A program made the translations under genes and the position numbers. Below, one piece after another: positions 11,823 to 23,338 of a stretch of DNA of 60,000 bases (within the stretch, counting starts at the first letter, position 1; each line of letters begins with the position of its first letter). This DNA comes from Cristatella mucedo (lineage: Eukaryota; Bryozoa; Phylactolaemata; Cristatellidae), in assembly GCA_009760855.2 (NCBI GenBank), contig WPIO01000066.1, positions 2,105,001 to 2,165,000 on the forward strand. Reading direction: 5' to 3'. Under the pieces are notes generated by a model, which saw only the letters and a program-made list of their open reading frames with translations, ran no database searches and was not told the DNA's origin.

Positions 11823-12642
11823 GTAGCTTGTTTTTCGGTGAGACTAAGACAATTTAGTGAAAAGACTGATTCGAGGTTACTGGAAATGGCTCGAAGTTGA
11901 ATCTCGATGGCACGATAATAGCTACTCCACCTTCAGTTTTTATTGATCTAGTGGTGTAAGAGGATACAAAGTCAGTAGGCTTAGAGTCGTTAATTGTTTG
12001 ACAGGTTATAGATTTTAGCCAAGCTTCAGTTAGGTCGATCAGGTAGAGATCATTTTTCAGATATAAGGTTGCTGATTACCGGAGGTTTCTTGGGCTTTGA
12101 GCGAGGATTCCCGAGGTAAGCGTCAAGTCGGTCCGATGGAGTTATAACTGGCCTGACGATCACTAAGTTAGAGATATTCACAGTGAGGCATGCGGGGGAA
12201 GTTTGCTGAGTGGTTCTAGACAGTGCTAGGAGCGGATACCAAACGAGCGGATATTCAGTTTCAAGTTCCCACCCAAGGAGTGGACTCTGAGCTGGTGGTT
12301 GCGGCTCCTGGTGCTTTTCTTCTGTAAATGCATAGTTCAAGAGTCTTAGCAACAGCATTAATATCTATGAATTTATTTGATTTACGAGAATGAATCGATA
12401 ACAGCTGCTGACGATCATAACTAATATGCAGGTTACCCGCTGCCGGCATAGGTAAGGCAGCTGCCTGTGTGGGAGACCCAGCAGCCCGAAGTGATTAGCG
12501 TTTAGATATAAATAGGCACGTAATTTCTTATGCACTACGGTCAAATAACAATCAGAATAACTTTTGAAATGTCTTTGCTTTATCGTTTCTGTATACGATG
12601 TTCGCAAGAACTTCGGTTTTCGGAAGAACTCTGTAACGAACA
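11823..12642 (-). pseudogene. LINE-A N-terminal region and endonuclease start (copy A3)
   Basis: The minus strand contains ISYDRQQLLSIHSRKSN, INAVAKTLELCIYRRKAPG and the start of the AP-endonuclease region (NISNLVIVRPVITPSDRLDA). These match reference 39896-40720. This copy and the reference are the only two that reach so far 5'. Frameshifts separate the open pieces. Confidence 0.7.
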
Positions 12643-13614
12643 CTAACTCCCATGAGAGTGCTCTATGTCGGGAGGCGTGAACTTTTGAAGTTATAGTAGC
12701 TGGCTGAGCAGTTCTCTACAAATTTTTATACAATGACTGATTTCAATTGTATCAAATATGCTTTCTACGTCATAAAATACTCAAGCTTTATTCCGTAATC
12801 ATGAAAAACTTACTAAAATTCTTATCCAACCGATATAAGAAGAAATTATATCAGTTTAAAATGTAACTTTGACACGTGACGTATCGGCACAGGTATTTAG
12901 TTTACGAGGTACCGAACTAAACTGGAAACGAAACCGTATAACAGATTTAGGAATGCACCTCAACAAGCTTCACGTGTGGAACTCAATCCACCGAGATTAA
13001 AAAATGGGGATACAAGTGAATTATGATGAAGACACATGTAAAGTTGTCGATATGTTGCTTCCGGCTTACATCCCTGGTTAGGCATCGTTCGCATCTGTAG
13101 ATTATAATTTGTCAGAGCTTCAAAATTGTTTCTAAAAAAAGTTTGTCAGTGCTTCAAAATTGCTTCAAAAATTTTTGTTATTTGAAAGGCATGCCATGAA
13201 AATACGCGATTGTCGGACACATTTTTTAAATATTTTCTCGAAGTTTTTCCTTGATAACCTAGGCTACATATTTGGGAATTTCTTAAACTCCGAGAAGTGA
13301 TGCCTCCCGATGTCGTGTTCAATTGAAAAAATCGGTTTCGTATTCTGAAGGTTTGGGAAGTAGCTCTGGGAAACTTCTAAACGGTAATATCACTAGATGA
13401 TATTTAAAAAAAAGTTAGAAGACTGTTCTTACTTTCTCTTTGGTGGTCACTAAAATTACCATCAATAAAATAACGGCACCATCAGTGTGGTTTAATGCGG
13501 CGTTTCCCTCCTGGTGTCCACTGAGCAGGTGGGAGTGGGAATCAGTATTTACAGAAAGGTGGAGGGATAAGGAGATATCACAGGGAGATATACTCTCGTC
13601 AAACTAGTTTAAAA
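12643..13614. other. No gene recognised
   Basis: AT-rich unique-looking sequence. I see no supported frame, tandem array or match to the repeat families of the window. Confidence 0.5.
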
Positions 13615-13738
13615 TAAAACGTATGATTCACTTGTGTAGCGCCCCAAGAGTACGTGATCACTATTCGAGCCGACGATTTCGGCCAGAACTTAAGCAAGCA
13701 CCTTAGCCACTGGGCTAAACCTGCCCGGCAAAGGAGAG
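13615..13738 (-). mobile_element. SINE-1, degraded
   Basis: The reverse strand gives the SINE-1 order: a tRNA-like head (near 'ccagtggctaaggtgcttgc'), a B-box region 'ggctcgaat', then the 'gaatagtgatcacgta' tail. The B-box is mutated. Confidence 0.6.
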
Positions 13739-14579
13739 TATTATCTATCTCCTTGAAAAGGGTAATCCTAGGCTGAGCAGTACTTTAACGGTAAATACTA
13801 GAGGAGGTTCAAGCCTAGAACGGTTACCTCCTACAAAGAGGATTCTAGTCAGTATTTTTATGAACAGAATATTAGCATACTCTGCTAATTCTAAACCTAT
13901 AAAGCCTCCCAGGTGATTAGAGGGTATTCGGAGGAAGTCTAGACTTAAAATTGTATAATTCTCTTTACAAATGTTACTTAAAAAGATCATCTTTGGGACT
14001 TTCTACACTAAGAAACTATCAAGCTCGAACAAAGCATAGAGTTCCTCAGTAGATGGATACAGCTCTTTTATTCCTCCTGTAGCTTGTAGTCTAAAAACCT
14101 CTTTAATTAAAATACTCTTAAGGATGTTCAGCACAGAGATTAAGAAGATGCATCAATAGGTGCTCGCTATACCTCTTCAAAGATAAAACAAATCTTGGTT
14201 AGGTCTAATTAAGCCATGACGAAGAGTACCTGAAGGACCTGAGAGTGTGAGAAGCATGATCCCCTTACTACTGCAATGCAGGCTGCAGTCCAGGGTCGAT
14301 TCCCTCCCTAGTTCTTCGTATACGGAGTTGTATGAGGATAGTCCCATTCCATCCTTCCCACAACCCCTGAGTGGCTATTAAGGAGACAGTAGCTTATGTA
14401 GATAGACCATATAATTCTTCCTTTGCTCATGTGCAGTCGACTTTCTTGGTGGACTACCTCCAGTTTACTACCGACGTGATCAGTCCGCCTAGGACTTCCC
14501 TGTCCATGTAGGTCGTTAATGCTTTCAGCTGGTCGGATAATGTATACAAGCTGAGACTTTCAAGAAGAGGTAAACATGA
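13739..14579. other. No gene recognised upstream of gene 1
   Basis: A frame at 13745-13990 (-, 81 codons) has no recognisable motif. GGGTCGATTCCC at about 14291 resembles a polymerase III B-box, but I find no matching A-box or cloverleaf. Confidence 0.4.
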
Positions 14580-14655
14580 AAGTGAAGATAACATCGTGAA
14601 GATAACATCAAAGTGGAAATAACATCAAAGTGGAGATAACTTAAAAGTGGAGTTT
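14580..14655 (+). repeat. 17-bp minisatellite
   Basis: Four imperfect units of the type GTGGAGATAACATCAAA lie about 130 bp upstream of the gene 1 start codon. Confidence 0.75.
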
Positions 14656-14783
14656 CGAACCCCACATAGATTCCCCTATTACAGTTAAGATTCGTAATAT
14701 CCGGGCAGAGGGTAGTTTAAGCATTTAGATAATGGGGTCTCTAAGTATTTTAATTGTTGTAGGCGTATTTCAATTGAATTATC

Positions 14784-16120
14784 ATGGATAACACCACAGA
14801 ATGCTCACAAATAAATCACAACGAACACAGGACAGTCGAGGAGAACAGCCCAGGTAAGGAACTCTTTAATCAGACTCAAGAAAAGAGAGATTGTGAAATG
14901 TTACTGATGATGCTACCCTCTGCATCCAAAGTATGCACGGCCAAATCTAGTCGGCCAATCCTTAATTTAATTAGCAGAAATCGTCGTCCCGTTTGCACAA
15001 AGCGTTTTCCTAACCTCATTTAAGAGCTGAAAGTGTAATTAGCCTCAGATTAAAAATGAGGTCACATAATAGCTGACATTTCCTGATAATTATTTTTATT
15101 GCAGACGAACTTTTCCGATCCAACTATTTATGTGGAGCAGATATCAGGCGGTCTACATTTGACATTTCTGCACGATTGTACTATTCACTACGTCTTGGGA
15201 CAGCAACAAAACATTCACAAATAGTTGCCACATCGGATGGTAACCTGATAGTAACTTCCTCCTTTCGGGGCTTCACAGAGTTTAACTTACGGCTGAATGA
15301 GCTCAGTCGTTGGTCGCCTAATGAGGACCATGGGTTTCTCTGCTATGCAGAGAACGTCAGCCAAAGTGATCCAGCATACAACATCGGTTGTAACTGTAAT
15401 GAAGACATCGTGTCCTTGGCAGAGTTGCCCGACCGACGCTTGGCAATGGCTTTGTCACCATGTGGAAGCGTCGTGATTTTGAAACGGAGTCCCAACGAAT
15501 CGCGAAGGTGGCACTTCGATGGCACCTTTACAGGAGTAACAGCATTTGTAAAGTGCCTATCAGTTCGAGCCCAGTTTATTGCTTTAGCTGAATCGCCAAC
15601 TGAATGCACGAATGACAATTTCGTCATGTATAACCTACTGAGCGGCATCCAGATTTCGAAACTGGCTATGGACTTTAGCATTGAGGGTATGGCTGCTTTG
15701 GTAGATAAGTGTGTCATTAGTGGCATCAGGAAAAGCTGTATTGGCAGTAAACATTTATTAACTTGCTTTAATTACTGCGGTGAATGCTTGTGGGAAAGAT
15801 ATTATGGGGTATGTGACGTAATTTGCTCTCCTAATCCGGATATTCTCTTCGTTGCTTCGTATAAAGATGAGGTTTTGAGATGTATAAGAGCTGAAAATGG
15901 AATAGAGTGTGGGCTTATAATTCGAGACGACGAAGGTCACCGGAAGCAATTAACCTTGAAGCCGATGAAGCTGCTGGTAATAGATAATGGTGTAGAGCTA
16001 AGGCTGGTAACCCTAAATTATAAAGTGATATCATTTTACTCGATGTCTTACGTTAACCCTTTGAAAAGGAAGGATTTCCCAATTTATTATAGCCGTCCTA
16101 AGATACTTGCAATTGAATAA
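14784..16120 (+). CDS. Gene 1: putative six-blade beta-propeller protein, two exons (14784-14853, 15105-16120)
   Basis: Exon 1 starts at an ATG and ends at CAG|GTAAGG. Exon 2 follows TTTTTATTGCAG at 15104. The single leftover base of exon 1 and the first two bases of exon 2 complete an Asp codon, giving 361 aa with no internal stop. The N-terminal 45 residues are polar with no signal peptide. The rest reads as six blade-like repeats, at about residues 60-95, 123-163, 168-212, 213-256, 257-300 and 305-340, each with two or three hydrophobic strands. Conserved points are ELSRWSPNED, EDIVSLAELPDRRLA, RRWHFDGTF, GVCDVICSP and KVISFYSMS. I see no transmembrane segment. It is a clear paralog of gene 2 (blocks of roughly 40% identity by eye). 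The fold is inferred from repeat pattern and the function is unknown. A splice-acceptor-like TTGTAG at 14757-14762 could mark an upstream noncoding exon or a trans-splice site. Confidence 0.75.
14854..15104 (+). other. Intron of gene 1
   Basis: 251 bp, bounded by GTAAGG and TATTTTTATTGCAG, in phase 1. It contains in-frame stops for the exon 1 reading frame (for example at 15021-15023), so it must be removed to join the two coding parts. Confidence 0.75.
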
Positions 16121-16177
16121 AAGAAAAACTTCATTGGTAATATCAAGAAGGCTATTTAATTTCGACTAGGTTGTAAT

Positions 16178-16183
16178 AATAAA
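16178..16183 (+). terminator. Poly(A) signal of gene 1
   Basis: AATAAA 58 bp after the stop codon of gene 1. Confidence 0.65.
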
Positions 16184-16925
16184 GCCTTCCATTGCGAAAC
16201 TGTAATGCTTTGTTATGTGTTCCCGTTCTTATGTGAACAAGATTGGAAACTTTACAAGCAATCCTTTTCTTACGTTATTTCAATATCGACATGGCGACAT
16301 CTTTTAAAATATTTTCTGACCCTGAACTTAATCTGGAAATCCTATTGCCACTAACACGTTCATTATTCCCGATGAATGTGATTCTGTATTCAGCAGCTTA
16401 AATATCGATTAGTGTCTTTTGATACCAAATATATCCCGGTGATAATCACAGCTAAGTTGCCTGAAGCTTGCTGCACGTGGCTAATATGTCTTCGAATTCT
16501 GCCAAATGAGAAGATTCCACGAAAATTTTCCTTCGACGAGAAAATTCCCGTAGCTGAAATATAAGCATCGGTTTTGGGAAAGAAAAGAAAAGATCAACAC
16601 CTGCTTTTTACATAGAACAAAGTCCGATAAAAGGGGACCAGCCTGAGATTTTGCAGTGTATTGCGACAATAGTTTGGATACTATTTTGAGGACACGCATC
16701 TTTCAATGTTAGCCGATAACAACGTATTCATTTTTTTAAAGCCAACATGGTCAGTCATACATGGCGTGTTATGACTATTTCAAGATTATCTGCTTGTTGT
16801 TTCATCCTAGTGTGTAAGAAATTACCTGCCTACGGTCGTCTAAAGACTCAACACTTTGGGCTGGTACCAACATGCCAGCGGTGGTTCTATAGAGGAAGTC
16901 GGCTAGTGAACTAGTTATTATTTGT
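16184..16925. other. No gene recognised
   Basis: Sequence downstream of gene 1. A 72-codon minus-strand frame at 16481-16699 shows no motif. No match to the repeat families of the window. Confidence 0.5.
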
Positions 16926-17466
16926 GACAATAGTAATAGTGATAATGCACCTGATAAAGCGCCCTCAGAGAACTTAATCTCTTTCTAGGCGCTTTACATA
17001 TGCTGTAAAGTGAAATGCAATTGAATGGTGAGTAAAATCATGCTTGAAAAACAAACAAAAGGAAATATGGTTAGAGGTGACATGCACAGGGTCAGCATGC
17101 AAGTGTGGTAAGTGGCAGCATGCACAGTGTCAGCACCCATAAGCACATCAAAGACGAATCAGAGGGACCCACTAAATGCTGTCCTAAATAGGTGTGTTTC
17201 CAAGTTCCTTTTAAATGTGGTCAGGTCAGGGGATGTTCTGACGCAAGTCGGGAGGGAGTTCCAGGCTTTGGGAGCATACGAACTAAATGCACGGTCTCAA
17301 AAGGATTTAAGGTTTGTACGAGGTATTTCTAGACTGTTGGTATCTGAAAAGCGGGTGGTACGATGCTTGGCCTGATGGGGTAGTATATATGAGAGATAGG
17401 CTGGAGCCATAGAATAAAGAGACCTAAAAGTGAGCGACAAAACCTTGAAACCTTGAAACCTTGAAA
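16926..17466 (-). mobile_element. LINE-A 3' half, ending in a 9-bp triplication
   Basis: The tail (GATAATGCACC then 'ctgataaagcgccctcagag') through the C-terminal region, on the minus strand. The 5' end stops inside three copies of ACCTTGAAA (17439-17466), which are absent from other copies. The next base begins a LINE-A in the opposite orientation. Confidence 0.8.
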
Positions 17467-19580
17467 TTAGTCCTCATTTATCTCAGACTTTTCAGATCTC
17501 ATTTTTATTCTGTGTGCAAGAGATCGATCGTTCTTCATTAATTGCGATATCAGCATTAATTTTGATAGCTCATCTGACGCCTTCAGCACCAATATTCCTT
17601 CACGGACTGACTCGTAGTCTCTCGTGGCTCACGTCCATGGCTCTAATCACATTAAGGGTCGCACACTCGATCAAATTGTTATTGCAAAATTTCCAGGCTA
17701 TCATCACTAGTTATCTCCCAATTCTTTTTAACTGGCCGCAAGTAGATCTAATTGACGCTACACTGTGTGCCCTCCTCATCATCTGACATCACCTGTGAAT
17801 CGCGAAACCTAAAGACATTTACAATCTATTCTGTCCTTGCGAGAATATCTGCTTCATCTCTGCTGCTCAATCCCCTTTTGACTCGTCCTCAATAGTACAT
17901 TGCTACAACTCGAAATTAGCTGACGAGCCCGACGAGTTTCCACATCGTGCAAATAGTGCACTGTACACAATTGGTTAGACTGCCACTGTCTATCGAGGCA
18001 TACGAGGACCACTGTAGATCTTACTAATGGCTCGAAGCAAAGGCCTTAAGGTCTAGGTTCCTTAAAAGCAATGTTGATTCACATATGCAGGATCTGAAAA
18101 CTCTATCTACGATCAATAATCTCATAAACAGCTACCAGGGTAGTTAATATCCTAGTGATTTTTTTTGATGACCTGGCTGATCACATTTCTAGCTTCTTTG
18201 CAGACAAGAGAGAAAAGATCTGGAAATCTATTCCTAGAGTGGCAGCAACCCTCTGGAATACCGTCCCTCAATTCCTTGCAAAACCCCAGTGAAATATTTC
18301 AAGGAAGCCGGAAATAACCTTGTTCTGAAGCTCATATCCCAATCAAAAAGACAACTAGTCCTCCAGATTGTATTTCAAATTAATAATATTCTTGTAGTTC
18401 CCACTTAGATACTATCCCTCTAGCTGATGCGATTGCTAAGCACAATCTAGGCTTTCAGTTCCATGCAGATGAACTAAACGTCCCTTTGCTTAGATCCCTC
18501 ACAGCCCTCCAACAAGTAGAATTCTCTCAACTCCCTTGCTGCATGTATTGATGACATTCAAAAATTATTGGCGGCAAACTCTCTTTAATTGAATAATGTT
18601 ATTACCGAATTATTGGCAAAAGGTTTGTTATTTTGAAATTGGAAAATTTAGGGCTTACAGTCGGCTCTGCCAGCATCTGCACGGAATCTAGGCGTACGGT
18701 TTCGAAGTGACGTTTTATTAGACTACCGCATCAGCTTCATGTCAAGTCTGCCTACTTTTAGCTTCATAACTTCGCTCAAATTTGGGCTTGTTTAGACAAG
18801 TATACCACATTTACCTTGGTAGCATTTGTTGCATCCCGTCTTGACTTTTGGCAGCATTTACCTTGGTAGCATTTGTTACATCCCGTCTGGACTTCTTAAA
18901 TTACTTGCTGCTGGTTTACAGGCCTGTGCAATCAGGCACTTACAGCCTGTGGAAAACTCAGCAGCTACGCTAGTGTGTCATTAGCATCGCAGTTACTACA
19001 TCTCACTTCTTCTCGCCGATACCCACTGGCTCTCCGTCTAGCAGCCTATCCAGTTCAAGGTTCTGTCACACACTTGTATATCTCTATATTCATGGGATAT
19101 TGTCTAAGTATCAGATCTAGTCCAACACAAGGCTAAACATCGTACTGCCGGCCTTTCTGAATTCAATAGGCTTGCTGTAACTCGTACGAACATTGAATTT
19201 TTTGTTGACCGTACTTTTAGTTCTTTAGTTTTTAGCCCCTTTAGTTCTCTCCCAAGCCTGGAGCTCACTTCCGACTTGCATCACGACGTCCCATGACGTG
19301 ACCACATTTAAAATGTAACTAAACACGCGTTTATTTTTCACTTCATTTAGTGAATCCACTTGATAGGTCCTGCAGGCACTGACGGGTGCTGACACAGCCC
19401 AAGCTGCTACTAACTACATTTGCATGTTATGTGCACGTCACCCCGAAACATGTAATGCTAGTTGTCATTGAGCATGCTGCCACTTACTTTTCGATTGTGC
19501 TTCTTTTGCAAAAAATATAAATTATCTAGAAAGAAACTGAGGCGTTGGAGGGCGCTATATCAAATGCATTATTGTTATAA
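17467..19580 (+). mobile_element. LINE-A copy from endonuclease to 3' tail, heavily eroded
   Basis: Plus-strand match to the reference from about 40755: endonuclease (17467-17830), linker (17940-18130), RT palm fragment with the 'cacaatctaggctttca' block (18420-18560), C-terminal region (18660-19330) and a tail ending near GCATTATTGTTATAA. Deletions and stops occur throughout, and the frame at 17514-17786 is a shifted remnant of the endonuclease. Confidence 0.75.
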
Positions 19581-20089
19581 GTAGTACTATGGCAGGTTGC
19601 TATATTTTCCCAGAGCTGAACTTGCTTGGATTGCAGGTCGTCTAACTTTCTTGGGCTAGAAAAGGCATGCTAACTCCTCAATGCTCTATTGTATTCAGTA
19701 ACACCTCGATCCTGTTCCTCTAGTCTCTATTGGGACTCTCCGACGCTTTGGAAATGTTCTAGTAATTGCAACTCTTTTTTTGCGTTGGATACTATAAGCA
19801 TGATTTGGATTACTTCTCGAGCAATAATTTTAATTATCTTGTGACTCCGATTAGCTCCTCTTTGCTAAAGTATACGAGCTTATGATTACGCTTCTACTGA
19901 TTGCATGCAAGGACGTTAGTTTCAGTTACTTTTGTCATTATTTTCATCGTTAATGTCGGGTCCCTTTTAAGAAGAACCGCTTGTGCCTGGTCTCGTACGT
20001 GACGGAATGGTTTGAGTTTACGTGAGTGTGACCAGGCTGGTGCTTTGCCTGTGATGTATCTCGCCGGTTCCGTACCTAAGTCTCAACCA

Positions 20090-20170
20090 ATGTAAATTGC
20101 CTAAAAAGAGATGAGTTTTCTCAGGGCAAATTGTTAAATCTTTAAATATTATTCCTATTATTACAATGCT
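20090..20170 (+). mobile_element. Degenerate LINE-A 3' tail
   Basis: 'aatgtaaattgcctaaaa' followed by 'gagatgagttttctcaggg' and an ATTATT tract is a plus-strand LINE-A end with no coding part attached. The 500 bp on its left (19581-20089) contain nothing I recognise. Confidence 0.6.
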
Positions 20171-20365
20171 TTAATAAAAACTGTAGTCAACACTCCTATG
20201 AATCTTTGAAACCTAATCAAAATCAGAGGAATTCTATCATGGAAGGAACCATTGCCAGCAAGGTAATCGTTTATTCTACTTTGTCCATCATGCTTGAGCG
20301 AACCTGAAGACACCGTTAGCTGCCTGAAAGGTATACCTTTGAAACTTCACAGTATCATGAATGTG

Positions 20366-20393
20366 TACACACACGCACACACACACACACACA
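20366..20393 (+). repeat. AC microsatellite
   Basis: About 13 AC units with one CGC interruption. Surrounding 20171-20770 holds no supported gene. Confidence 0.9.
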
Positions 20394-20774
20394 AACCACT
20401 AAAATAAAAACCAGGATGTTCACTTAGCCGAATTAAAATATCTTCTGGAAAGTTCTCTTAGTACTACATTAAAGAAATGGTACTCTTATTATCATTATCC
20501 TCTTAGCTTTCAAGTGCTCCTCTGAGCCTTATACCCCTTATTTTAAATGTACTGGCTCAAGATTATGGTGCAGTTCGGTTTAAAGTGATTCCAGATTGTA
20601 AATTATCTTTAGGTACAACAGATTACATTTTATTGTTTTCCCACGTTAATAGCATGTTTTCCAGCACTAAATAGAGTTCTCAGGCGACTTGAAGCTTGAT
20701 GTGGACCTTTCCCTGATTTCTCCACGATACCTTCGGGTATTCAACAGCTGTATGTGGTGTAACTTTTTTCTGAG

Positions 20775-21010
20775 CTGTCCTCGAATACACAGCGACAGTT
20801 ACTCTCCTGCTGCCGACTATGGCTCATCCTTTTCAGCAGTCCTGTGTTACTCTCTACCTCAACTGCTCTCCTGACTGCTTCCCACTTTCTTTTTGTCGCA
20901 ACAGATGAAGTCTGTTGGCTACAGAATGCCTACCGAAGCAGCTTAAGCTGTGAGTGCACTACATACTACGTAGTCTTAGTGGCTTTGTAAGGTTACAGAC
21001 GGAGACACTT
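20775..21010 (+). mobile_element. LINE-B 3' end
   Basis: Plus-strand match to the end of B1: the TADYG-like segment (PAADYGSSFSA), the 'ctgttggctac' block and the final 'ggctttgtaaggttac' region. It is strongly 5'-truncated. Confidence 0.75.
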
Positions 21011-21197
21011 ACGCACACACACACGCCTGTAGTGTCAATTCAGCACCATTCTGGCAATTAAACAATTGAAATAAGGTAAGGTAAGGGAGAAGGTTTTAAT
21101 AGGCCTAACAGCACGTTTGCTAAGCTCAAGTCAGCAATGATTTGCCGGCCACATTCTTAAGCTTAGGTGCTTCGCATCAGACTTAAAAAAAATCTTA

Positions 21198-21352
21198 GCT
21201 GATTAAACAGCATCTTCTTGCATAGGGACAGAAGAGCCTTTACGGCTATCGCCGCCACTGCTTACAGTGGCCAATAAGGGATGGCCCACCGAAGGAATCG
21301 AACGCACGACCTCGGTCGTGAAAAGCAACTGCCCTACCTAGCGTGCTGTCCG
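21198..21352 (-). mobile_element. SINE-2 copy
   Basis: On the minus strand it has a tRNA-like head with a B-box (GCGTTCGATTCC), then the 'gccactgtaagcagtggc' hairpin and the 'aaaggctcttctgtccctat' tail. It closely parallels the copy at 57962-58118. Confidence 0.75.
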
Positions 21353-22625
21353 GGCTCAGACTTTGCCAGGCTAGGCAAGAGTACTGCGAGTTTATTGGTG
21401 TAATGTTTCTGGCCGTTCTAGAGATTTTATTAAAGAATAAGCTACAGGGTCAATTTATTGTAAGTTAAATTTGTTCTTCCGCTGCTCTGGTATGCTTCCC
21501 AAGTGCAATGCTAGTGCAGCAGCTGCTGCTATCGCTCGTGATAATAGCCCATTGGAACAGTCAGAAGCAAAGTATCGATTCTACACTACAAGCTTTAATG
21601 ACTTTGACTGCCAACCGACTGCCTTACTTGTGATCAAATTTTAATTGCTAGTGATAAGCAGTGATACGATTAAAGCTCTTCTCAAACGAAATTATTATTA
21701 TACAGCTCACGCTCTAGCCACTTGATATTGGCATTGGCCCTACCACTCTTGCTTTTGCCTAGTCAAGTGCAGCTTAGTCAGTCAGTGAATGTTAGCGGCG
21801 ATCGTCCATAGAATAGCTGCCCTGTGGATAAGCTCAGCAAATATGCCGCTTTGGCTCTACATGTGCTCTTTGGCGTTGCAGCTATGTGTTCAGCTGGCCG
21901 GCAGGAGCCACGTGACTTTAAATCCTATTGATACCCTATCTTTAGCTTGTACGCTCTCATAGCCTTACAGCCAGTCTCAACCAGCACCGTCTAATCGTTA
22001 TCTGTGTACTCATTGGTACTGAGGCTAAGCCTTGTATGACTAATCTATAGTATGCATATTTCAAGCTTAGACAGCAAGACAATCGAGAATTGTATTCAAT
22101 CATTGAAACTTCTAATTATGTTCGTTCTTATTTTAATCTCGGAAGTATGATATAGCTATAAAAAACGGCAAGCTTAGTTATTATAGAAAAGAAACTATCA
22201 AATTTCACTTGCGGTCTTATATGGGGATGAATAGTTTATGACTACCATTAAGCTACTATTTAAGGTTGAAACAGTTTCACCTAGTTCTGTAATTGTTTCG
22301 AAGACTTTCGCAGAATACTGTGTCCCTCAAACGTGATTAGAATCCAGTAATTTGGCTGCTGCTAAGTAGTGCAATCAAGCTTTAGCTGCTTACTTGACTA
22401 CTTCTGACAGCCTAGTCCCTCCAGTTTTAGGCAGCTCCGTTGCTCTCTTACCTCTTTTCGATTCTCGTAACTAATCGTGTTAACGTTTTGAATTTGTGAA
22501 ATTACGTGCACCCGATTGACAATAACTCGAGCCTTATTTAAGGGTGCATTAAACATCAATCGACCTTTTTCGCCAAGATAATGCAGAAAATCTATTTAGC
22601 TTGCTACGTGGCTAACAGAAGCTTA
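21353..22625. other. No gene recognised
   Basis: No long frame, no tandem repeat and no match to the families in the window. Mixed AT content. Confidence 0.5.
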
Positions 22626-22630
22626 GCCAC

Positions 22631-22694
22631 AACATTTAAACTATTACTATTTAACATTTAAATATTACTATCTAACATTTAAATTATTACTATG
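22631..22694 (+). repeat. 21-bp AT-rich tandem repeat
   Basis: Three units built on AACATTTAAATTATTACTAT. Confidence 0.8.
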
Positions 22695-22964
22695 ATGTAG
22701 GCACAAGTAGCCAGAGTACAGGCGAGTTTCTTCAAAAGAAAATACCTAGTTCCAATGAAAGCTATACTCTAACTGTGATGAGCACGGGCAGCCGGGCTTG
22801 TAATGCCGGACGTCTTCGCTTCCGGCCAAGCCTACTTTCGGATGTTACCTATAACTTCGGTAGCACTCGATAGTTCCTAGATGAATGTTTGGCATTGCAC
22901 TGGTTCAGGTCTTAACTCAGCTAGAGAATCCAGAGATTTATGTCAATGGGCATATAGCCAAGCT

Positions 22965-23096
22965 GGTTTGGTCTAGTGGTAAAGGTGCTCGCCCCGACCA
23001 AGGTCTGACTGAGGTCATGGGCTCGAGCCCCGAGGCATATGTGAAGCGCCTGAATAGAGATTAAGTTCTATTGGGGCACTATTTAAATTAATTATA
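22965..23096 (+). mobile_element. SINE-1 copy, well preserved
   Basis: The head carries an A-box-like TGGTCTAGTGGTAAA and a B-box-like GGCTCGAGCCC, about 45 bp apart as in polymerase III promoters. After the head comes AAGCGCCTGAATAGAGATTA, GTTCTATTGGGGCACTAT and an AT-rich end. The last segment resembles the LINE-A tail. This is a SINE and not a functional tRNA gene. Confidence 0.8.
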
Positions 23097-23117
23097 TTTT
23101 TATATTTAATTATATAT

Positions 23118-23338
23118 ATCATCCTTGGAACCTCTGAAATGTGGGATACCTCAGGGCTCCCTGCTTGGTCCCGTTCTTTTCACTGTTTATACTTGCCCTT
23201 TTGCCGATTGGATTGCTGGGCACAATCTAGGCTTTCACTCATAACCAGATGACAATCAGTTGTAACTTTGCTTCGATCCTTCCTTCCCTCCCCTCCAGCA
23301 CTTCGAATTCTCTCAACTCCCTTGCTGCATATATTAGG
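23118..23338 (+). mobile_element. LINE-A RT palm fragment
   Basis: Plus-strand match to reference about 42265-42480. It encodes a shifted form of the PQGSLLGPVLFTVYT block and the region after the catalytic box. Both ends are truncated. It abuts the left arm of a large inverted repeat. Confidence 0.7.

Larger units (their letters stand above)
3940..12642 (-). mobile_element. Composite LINE-A (copy A3) split by nested insertions
   Basis: Three minus-strand pieces appear to be one LINE-A. Positions 12642-11823 hold the N-terminal and endonuclease start. Positions 10383-9972 hold the rest of the endonuclease. Positions 6175-3940 hold the linker, the reverse transcriptase and the 3' tail. The break at 11823/10383 matches the same point of the reference copy (near 40720) with about 4 bp (GGTA) duplicated. 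The break at 9972/6175 lacks only about 30-45 bp of reference sequence. The gaps are filled by LINE-A copy A4, by LINE-B copies B2 and B1, and by repeat R, so A3 is the oldest layer. All frames are broken. Confidence 0.6.

Noticed and set aside
14216-14345. Possible tRNA or third SINE with B-box GGGTCGATTCCC
   Set aside because: No A-box at the right distance, no second copy and no cloverleaf.
16926-19580. Twin-priming (5' inversion) of a single LINE-A
   Set aside because: Both halves carry their own 3' tail, so they are two elements, not one inverted insertion.
22978-23045. tRNA-like sequence with A-box and B-box
   Set aside because: The same head recurs at several sites joined to a LINE-like tail, so it is SINE-1 and not a tRNA gene. 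I see no good acceptor stem.
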